64,000 nt of DNA from Parelaphostrongylus tenuis (Eukaryota; Nematoda; Chromadorea; Rhabditida; Metastrongylidae): the NCBI GenBank assembly GCA_019055375.1, contig JAHQIW010007202.1:1-64000 (forward strand), given 5' to 3'. The position numbers and the translations under genes were made by a program. Position 1 is the stretch's first letter, and every line of letters starts with the position of its first letter. The notes under the pieces are model-generated. The model was not told where the DNA came from. It saw nothing but the letters and a program-made list of their open reading frames with translations, and made no database searches. Positions 57,998-64,000 of this stretch are shown in pieces.

Positions 57998-60582
57998 CGA
58001 ATTTTAAAACACCTCTTTATAACGCTCTAACATTCAAAATAGAATGATGTTTCATAAACCACGAGTGTTTATCCATTCACATGCTTATCTTTCGTTAGAG
58101 AAAATCGTTCCTGAGATTGCTAGTACTCAAAATATAGCACACGCCTGAAAGATATCAAAAACCCGTCTGAATTCTGAAAAGCTCATTTGATCTCTCCGCC
58201 ACCTCTTATCTTTTAATTTGTTCTCTAAACCTCACCGGACAAAGTTCTTTCTTTAGAATGCTAGCAATCATCTGATAGCGTAATCTCTTACGATTCTAAC
58301 GATGTGCTTATTTTCTGAAAATACAGCTTGGCATGGGAAAAAATCGAATCTTGCATTTTCAGCAGGTTATTCAACGACTATTCAACAAAGTGAAGGCAGT
58401 GGTAGGGGGCGGGGCGAGGCGGGACGACCGATAGTTAATTTCAATTGGGAATTTTACCTCCCCTTCGGATGAAACTTCAAATAAAACGATTGATTAGGAT
58501 AATACGAAAATTTCTTCACATATTCAGATACGGTTCGGCTTAAAGCAAATTACATACTTGATGATAATGAAGACGAAAGGCGAGTGTCAAACATAATTTT
58601 GATCTGAATGCTACAGCGTTGTAAAGGGGTGTTTTAGAAAATCGGCGGCGCAGGGCTGTAGTCTGAAGTCTCGGCTTACGAAGAGTTACTAAGACCTCTA
58701 GGGATAATTCCTCTTCTGCGAAAGAGAAGGTTTTCCATTCGTTCCTCCTAATCATAAAGAACCAACGCCCTTTCGTTTTTTTTTAGTTTAAACATTAATC
58801 TAATAGCACAAATTTCAAGATTTTGAAGGTGTTATTCATTTGCGACATGGCTTTATCATTGTGCTCTAACAGCAAAAATAAAAATATGTTTCTGATTCAA
58901 CTGATTGCCGCTAAATAAAACTTTTCTCTTTCTTTCAGCGGTTATTTAGCTTGAATCTCGTCGATTCTTGTAGTGTGCTTGGCTTTTGAACAGGACTCTT
59001 TAGTGCACTGTAGCAGTCAGAAGAATGTTATGTTCGCGCAGCGCAACATCGACATCAAACCACGGTACTCTGCTGGTATGTGAACAGTGATTTCGCCGCA
59101 TGGCCGCTGAGCCATCGTGCTCTTTCCACTGCCCAATTTGCGAAACCCAGTATCCTTTTGACTGTTATATCGCAACAAAAAGTTTCTTTCAAAAATTAAA
59201 TACATTATTGGAGTCAGCGAGAAGTGTCTGAATAAAAAAACATGATTTTGTTTCTGCTCTTAGGGGCAATATGAAAGCCAATTTGGAAATAAAATTACTG
59301 TTCAAAATGTTTTAATTTAAGCTATCGGTCAGTTACTCAGACTTCGAGAACGTTCACAAAATACGCTTTTTTCGGAGGGTCAAAACAGGGTATGGATAAC
59401 GGAAAAATACAAAAACGGTAGACAAATCGTTCAAAACTTGAGCAGCAAAATACTCAGCACATCGTCACCTTTCTAGATCCCATAAAGAAGGAAGCTATTT
59501 GGGTTCAAAGAAAAAAAATCTGTGGTGAAGAGCATAACTGGCAATGCTCGACTAATGCTTCCGCTTTTTATCTTCTTATGCAAGAATTTTCGCATGTCAC
59601 TCAAGGCTTCTTGTCAGGGGTTCTCATTGCCAAATGCCGCCAACTAAAAAAATCGTATGAGTCTCTCTATTGTGCATTAAAAAATTTTTGAATTTTGAGC
59701 ACTTCGCAGGATAGATCGCACTGCAGCCTTGTTTCTACTCGTAAGCCCTCCTTGAAAAGCCGCTCCGACTCAGCATCCTGTTTGAGCTTTTCGAGCTCCG
59801 TTTCCATATCATATCGAGCCAAACAACTGCCGAGCAGTGCTCTTAGAGCACGCAATTCAAGTATCAAATCAGAATCAGCATGTTCCAAAGCGTCTATGCA
59901 TTCTACGAACTCCTGAACTACGATGTGTCATGGCTCTTAGAAGAACACTAGTAAATCTAAAGTGCAGATCGTCACCATCTAGCCGCATTACAACCTAGTT
60001 TTATCTCTCTTAATTATTTTACATGACCCATTATCCCACTTTAGTGTGCAGAATCCAGCACTTCTTGCAATCGAATTCTACCCTGACGTCCAAATTCTAC
60101 TAAGACCTTCACACAACTCATGTGTTACTTCAACTGCCATTTGAGGATTTCGTCTTCCTCAAAAATGCCGTAAAATGCTGTTCGAGACGCTTCTCCTTGT
60201 AATCCCGGGAATAGTCGAGTACCTTTGCTAAGGTGTTCCTAAGCGTTCAATGCTTGATTGCAAGAGAGTGCTGGGAGGAGGGGATTGAGTAGTACTTCGC
60301 TCATAGCGTTGCTTCGTGGCGTACGGAATCACTAAGCACAGAGATAGCCCGCCACATCTTACGCCAAGCGGAATTTAAACTGGCAATACAGGCTACATGG
60401 GTTCCGAGGAATTCCCAGTATAAGTGTGTCATCAAGGGAACGATGAAGAAACGATCCCTTTCGCTGAAGCAACAGTGTTAGCAACCAAGCGAAAACTTTA
60501 ATCTCCAGCTCCTGCGCTACGTGGTCTTTTTTTTTTGAAAAATCCTTTTCATAACGCTGTAGCAGAAAAGAAAGATTTCTGT
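57998..60582. repeat. 2.6-kb duplicated segment, copy 2
   Basis: Collinear with 37966-40550. It includes the intact coiled-coil exon at 59667-59912, the SINE family 3 copy at 60030-60360 and family A repeats. It ends in a much longer CA array than copy 1. Confidence 0.85.
59667..59912 (-). CDS. Coiled-coil exon, intact copy
   Basis: The minus strand opens after the acceptor CATCGTAGTTCAG and is open for 81 codons to a TAG. It reads EFVECIDALEHADSDLILEL, RALRALLGSCLARYDMETEL, EKLKQDAESERLFKEGLRVE and then to FFNAQ. Leucine-rich heptads with acidic and basic residues point to a coiled coil. It starts in phase 0, as does the end of the exon at 61679-61849, so the two can be spliced. The exon may end at the stop, or at a GTAGAA donor after EGLR (phase 0), which would let it join the 57.2-kb exon. 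Its twin at 39644-39889 has a frameshift and stops. It is unlikely that both serve a gene. Confidence 0.55.
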   Translation of the reverse strand, partial: EFVECIDALEHADSDLILELRALRALLGSCLARYDMETELEKLKQDAESERLFKEGLRVETRLQCDLSCEVLKIQKFFNAQ

Positions 60583-61086
60583 CACACACATACACACACA
60601 CCACACACACACACACACACACCACACACACATACCACACACACACACACATCGCACACAACACACACCACACCACACACACACCACAACACACACACAC
60701 ACACACACCACACACACCACACACACACTCATTCACCACACACACACGCGCACACACGCCACACACACACACCACACACACACCACACACACACACAACA
60801 CACACACACACACACAAACACACACAACACACACACACCACACCACGCACTCATCACCACACACACACGCGCACACACACCACACACACACACCACACAC
60901 ACACCACACACACACACAACACACACACACACACACACACACAACACACACAACACACACACACCACACCACGCACTCACACCACACACACACCGCACAC
61001 ACGCCACACACACACACCACACACACACACACACCGCACCACACACACACACACACACACACACTACACCACGCACACACCACACA
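60583..61086. repeat. Long CA microsatellite with a higher-order repeat
   Basis: About 500 bases of CA repeat broken by CCAC, AACA and GCGC interruptions. The interruptions recur: CACTCATTCACC at about 60727, CACTCATCACC at about 60848 and CACTCACACC at about 60973 mark a unit of about 120-125 bases, each with GCGCACACA inside. The long open frames on both strands come only from this repeat. Confidence 0.9.
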
Positions 61087-61678
61087 AAAATTTTTCGCAG
61101 GACAGAACTGCTTCCTGAAACTACGGACAGTGCAAGTTTTGGTAATTTCAACGATGGGCTTAGTTTCTGGAAAGATCGTTTCACTGCAGTGCAGCACAAA
61201 AAATAGATTGAATTCACATACGCGGGCATTTGTTTTAAGATAATCTACGGAGTGGGAGGGGCTAAGCTCAGGGATGCCACGGTTTCAACACGGCCATTGA
61301 CCGACGGCGCTTCGGCGGGTCTCATGTGAATTGCGGTTATTGTTATTCAATTAGGAATCGTTTCTCCGCTTCGAAATAAACCTCAGATTAAACCTATGAC
61401 TTTGATACTAAAAGATCTCCTCTACAAATTCGTGTGCTTTTAGCGCTTCCAGCGAAGTGATAGTAAAAGCAAGCAGCGAATGTGAAATATAATTTCATTT
61501 TGTATGCAACGCTTTTATAAAAAAGTCTCTTCAAAAAAAAGACACTAGCACAGTAGCCAGAGATTTCGCTCTTCGAATGATTATCAACACTCCTATGAGA
61601 AGCTCTTGTTCAGCGAAAAGGATTATTTCTTCATTTTTCGCGGTTAACATACTTAAATTGAATTCTCTAAACCCTTAC

Positions 61679-61849
61679 ATATTCCTGCCTTTCGAAGATC
61701 CGATTTTCGCGTGTCAACTCTGCAGTGCAACTGAACAAGTCGCGGTTCCGCCTCTCTAACTTCTTTTCCAGACCATATGCCTTGTTAAGCTCATCGAGAA
61801 GCTCATGGTTTAACTGAAGACTGGGACGATTATTTAGATGTCGGCAGGC
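61679..61849 (-). CDS. Coiled-coil exon
   Basis: A 171-bp, 57-codon minus-strand exon lies between the acceptor CTTTGTTTCAG and the donor GTAAGG. Both sites are strong, and it is phase 0 at both ends. The peptide is ACRHLNNRPSLQLNHELLDE, then LNKAYGLEKKLERRNRDLFS, then CTAELTRENRIFERQEY. The pattern of leucines with arginine and glutamate fits a coiled coil. It is the most upstream of the minus-strand coiled-coil exons in the window and joins in phase to the exon at 59667-59912. The gene's start probably lies beyond it, and I found no earlier exon between here and 64 kb. Confidence 0.6.
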
Positions 61850-61974
61850 CTGAAACAAAGCTAAACAGACAGTGGGAAGGCATTCCAAGTCACTAGAAAA
61901 AAAGTCGAAGCTTTTAATCCCTAAAATCACTCCATTATATCAGTTAACCTCAGCATTGTGACGTATAGTACCAA

Positions 61975-62125
61975 ATGACGCATAGTGATGAGCAGAATCG
62001 AACCCACATATAACTCTACGCTGCACCGTTTTTCCATCACTCTTTTCGCTACGACGCATCTACCTGCCAGCAACCAACAGTCAACGGCTTGGTCCTGGTA
62101 GTTGGTATCGACATTGACCCCAGTA
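61975..62125 (-). repeat. SINE family 1, partial copy
   Basis: A decayed minus-strand module with GAATCGAACCCACAT is followed by the tail TTCGCTACGACGCATCTACC then TGCCAGCAACC..GTCAACGG, running into the palindromic pair. Confidence 0.55.
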
Positions 62126-62400
62126 TGTGGAGTGCTGTGCAAAAACGTTTGCGTCAGCCCTGATTCGAACACAGGTCTCACTCTTTCCGGGAGCGTATAC
62201 TAACCGTTAGCATTGTGTCGGTAGTGCAACGGTTAGCATACGCTCCCGGATAGAGTGAGATCTGGGTTCGAATCCCGGCTGACGCAAACATTTTTGCAGA
62301 GCACTCTACATATTGTGTATACTATAACATCACACCACTGCAAGTGGCAGTCAAATAAAAAGAATTTAGACTGATTATTGACCCCAGTCTTGCTGATAGA
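62126..62400. repeat. SINE family 1, palindromic head-to-head pair
   Basis: The minus-strand module (62151-62213) and the plus-strand module (62215-62285) meet at their 5' ends. The arms 62126-62213 and 62222-62312 are reverse complements: GTGGAGTGCTGTGCAAAAAC on the left mirrors TTTTTGCAGAGCACTCTAC on the right. The plus-strand module has acceptor GTGTCGG/CTGACGC with G-T wobbles, A box TAGTGCAACGGTTAGC, B box GGTTCGAATCC and anticodon loop CCGGATA. The tail ends in AGAATTTAGACTGATTATTG. Confidence 0.75.
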
Positions 62401-62570
62401 TAATGGGTATTGGATGATCAGACAGATTTCTTTCTATTAACCGCTTCTAGCGGTGGTATGAGAGGGTCAAAGCACGCGCTCCTGGATAGAGCAAGATGCG
62501 GGTTTGGATCCTTCCTGACGCTAATGTTTTGCACATCATTCTGCAACACTAGGTATCACTAGATATCTGT
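62400..62570. repeat. SINE family 1, deleted copy
   Basis: The end palindrome CCGCTTCTAGCGG at 62440 and GGTATGAGAGGGTC join directly to the 3' half of a plus-strand tRNA-like module (CGCTCCTGGATAGAGC, GGGTTTGGATCCT, CTGACGC) and the flank TTTTGCACATCATTCT. Confidence 0.55.
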
Positions 62571-62589
62571 TTATAAACCTTATTTCGAA

Positions 62590-62730
62590 CATTAAGGATA
62601 GTCTGTGGGAATATTCAGCGCCTTTTGAAGGCTGGGACGTCAAAGCCATACGTACGTTTCGGGGTGTCGCCTGCTTCATCAGTGGCCCTCGCCCCACACT
62701 GAGCCCTACTTTCCTTTACAGCAGGAAGCA
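62590..62730. repeat. Dispersed repeat family B
   Basis: The counterpart of 17510-17700, with GCCTTTTGAAGGCTGGGACG and CTTCATCAGTGGCCC. Confidence 0.45.
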
Positions 62731-62844
62731 ACGTGAGAATTTCTTTATTCAATAAGTTGTGCGAAGACTTACTGCCGTTTTCGTTTTTGAAATGATTTTT
62801 GCAATCAAATTGAATGATCTTGGTTGCGCCCAATTGCGCAGTTT

Positions 62845-63228
62845 CATTTTGGTATATAACTTGCCTATATCTGTCTTAAGATAAAGTCGTCTGAAAATTC
62901 GCTTGCTGCTAATGCACGAATGGCGCGCAGGGAAAAATGCTTATGAAGCGGCGCGCAAGATTAATGGAGCTTGGAGCGGTAATACGGATGCGAAAAGAAC
63001 GGCTACGAAATGGTTTGCGAAGTTCAAAGCTGGAGAAAACGATCTGGAAGATCAGTCGCGCATGGGGCGTCCACAAAATGCTGATCGTCAAGCTGTACTT
63101 AAGATAGCCAACTAACCGACTTCACTAACATTTTCCCCTACGCGCCATTCGTGCATGAATAGTGAACGAAATTGTACCCAAGATAGCTCCATCTTAGTGC
63201 AAGTATGGGCAAGTTGTATACCAAAATG
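62845..63228 (+). mobile_element. Short mariner element with terminal inverted repeats
   Basis: The ends are inverted: CATTTTGGTATATAACTTGC at 62845 and, in reverse complement, CATTTTGGTATACAACTTGC at 63228. They agree for about 22 of the first 24 bases. The element is about 384 bp and holds only the first part of a transposase. It looks like an internal deletion of a mariner, the usual way such non-autonomous elements arise. I do not see a clean TA duplication at the ends. Confidence 0.75.
62882..63115 (+). pseudogene. Mariner transposase N-terminal part
   Basis: The frame reads IRLLLMHEWRAGKNAYEAAR then KINGAWSGNTDAKRTATKWF and AKFKAGENDLEDQSRMGRPQ. These are the first helix-turn-helix and the WF.KF..G...LED..R.GRP linker of mariner transposases. 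The frame stops after 70-80 codons, and the catalytic DDD domain is absent. It is a different part and lineage from the C-terminal fragments at 11.1 and 29.4 kb. The frame has no stop before its end. Confidence 0.85.
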
Positions 63229-63229
63229 T

Positions 63230-64000
63230 TCGTGAGGAAATGAGCACTTAAACGATGCCATAACCACGCAATTTCACTGCAAAATTCAAATTGAGAAACT
63301 AAGACGGTGCGGACTTCTTGTACAACCTACTAATAAATGCTTTTTCAATTGAACTTCGAGTTTCTGGTATTACTCCAATACTTCTTATTTCTTCTATGCG
63401 TTGACATGACTTTTGTGCAAATAACTCTTATTTAGGCAGAAAACTTGGAGTGTGAGTAAATTCCTTTGTGCTCCTACAGCGCACTATAGAAACCTTTCCA
63501 AAACCAGATACAGCTTCGTAATCGCCGTGCTTTGTGCTATCGAATGATTAGAGGTTCAGCCTAATGAGTACTCATACTTAGATTCTAGCCATGCAAACAA
63601 AGCACTCCAAGTGTGAAACGAGATTTTATTCTAGAAAGGTCTCTTTAGATACCAAGCACAGCGCTGAAATCGTCGCCATCCATGCTTTCGAACGATACTG
63701 GAGCTCTGGGGAAAAAACAAGTCTGCACAGCGAAAGAGACTGTTGAAAATTTGTGCATCGAAAACGATGCACGCCATTCGCAAAGGAGTGAGAAATCTCA
63801 CGTACTACTCCGAAATTTGCTATAGGCGATGACAGACACAAAAAGGCATACTCACTGACATACTAATAACTAGATACCACTTTCAAAGACTTCTTGCAAC
63901 CACTTCAAAAAATCCGCTACATTCAATCGCGCCTGGATTAGGCTTTAGTTAGAATCGGACTGAGAATAACGATAGATCAGTGACAACCCAAAAGATATCA
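63230..64000. other. Gene-free stretch with repeat family A
   Basis: A family A copy lies at about 63470-63770. The rest shows nothing supported. Confidence 0.4.

Noticed and set aside
60535..61206. A 223-codon open frame and its minus-strand partners of 154-166 codons
   Set aside because: They are histidine-threonine or cysteine-valine repeats made by the CA microsatellite, open in several frames at once.
62215..62285. A true tRNA gene
   Set aside because: The cloverleaf is good, but the loop has C at position 33, the module is embedded in SINE sequence, and many similar decayed copies exist.

Overview
This is a eukaryotic window, almost certainly a nematode and most likely a strongylid (hookworm-like) worm. 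The base composition is AT-rich. Candidate exons are short and bounded by TTTTCAG-type acceptors and GTAAG/GTTTG/GTGAG donors, and some introns look only 40-70 bases long. One site looks like a spliced-leader acceptor directly before an ATG. The non-LTR retrotransposons are of the RTE type that is common in hookworms. The species call is inference. There is no bacterial operon structure, no CRISPR array and no rRNA.

Most of the window is repeats and gene-free sequence. 0-8 kb: essentially unannotatable, with one tRNA-derived fragment, one low-confidence exon and scattered short frames. 8.2-9.3 kb: a cluster of minus-strand exon-like frames, including one well-bounded 46-codon exon. 10.4-15.3 kb: tRNA-derived SINEs, a broken mariner transposase and a foldback element. 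16-18.5 kb: a fragment of RTE reverse transcriptase and two tRNA-derived SINEs. 21.7-23.9 kb: another mariner remnant, SINEs and a 5'-truncated RTE copy with a clear 14-bp target-site duplication. 25.2-28.6 kb: a nearly full-length but decayed minus-strand RTE element with endonuclease and reverse transcriptase. 29.2-32.6 kb: a second SINE-mariner composite, then a tandem duplication that brackets two foldback elements. 35-38 kb: a GC-rich 19-bp minisatellite and a second tandem duplication. 38-40.7 kb and 58-61.1 kb: two copies of a ~2.6-kb segment, each ending in a CA microsatellite. 44-51.8 kb: dense SINEs. 53.6-61.9 kb: minus-strand exons encoding coiled-coil protein. 62-63.3 kb: a palindromic SINE pair and a short mariner derivative with terminal inverted repeats.

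The best gene evidence is the set of minus-strand coiled-coil exons. Those at 61.8, 59.8 and 57.2 kb are all phase 0, so they could belong to one gene. A second gene appears to start at 55.53 kb, with an acceptor a few bases before the ATG, and to continue in phase at 53.7 kb. The exon at 59.8 kb lies inside the duplicated segment, and its copy at 39.8 kb is broken.

The most distinctive repeat is the main SINE family. Its tRNA-like part keeps a cloverleaf and sits on a long flanking inverted repeat that lengthens the acceptor stem by about 16 bp. I found no clearly new multi-gene system. The most unusual material is this structured SINE family and the foldback family with ~80-bp terminal inverted repeats.
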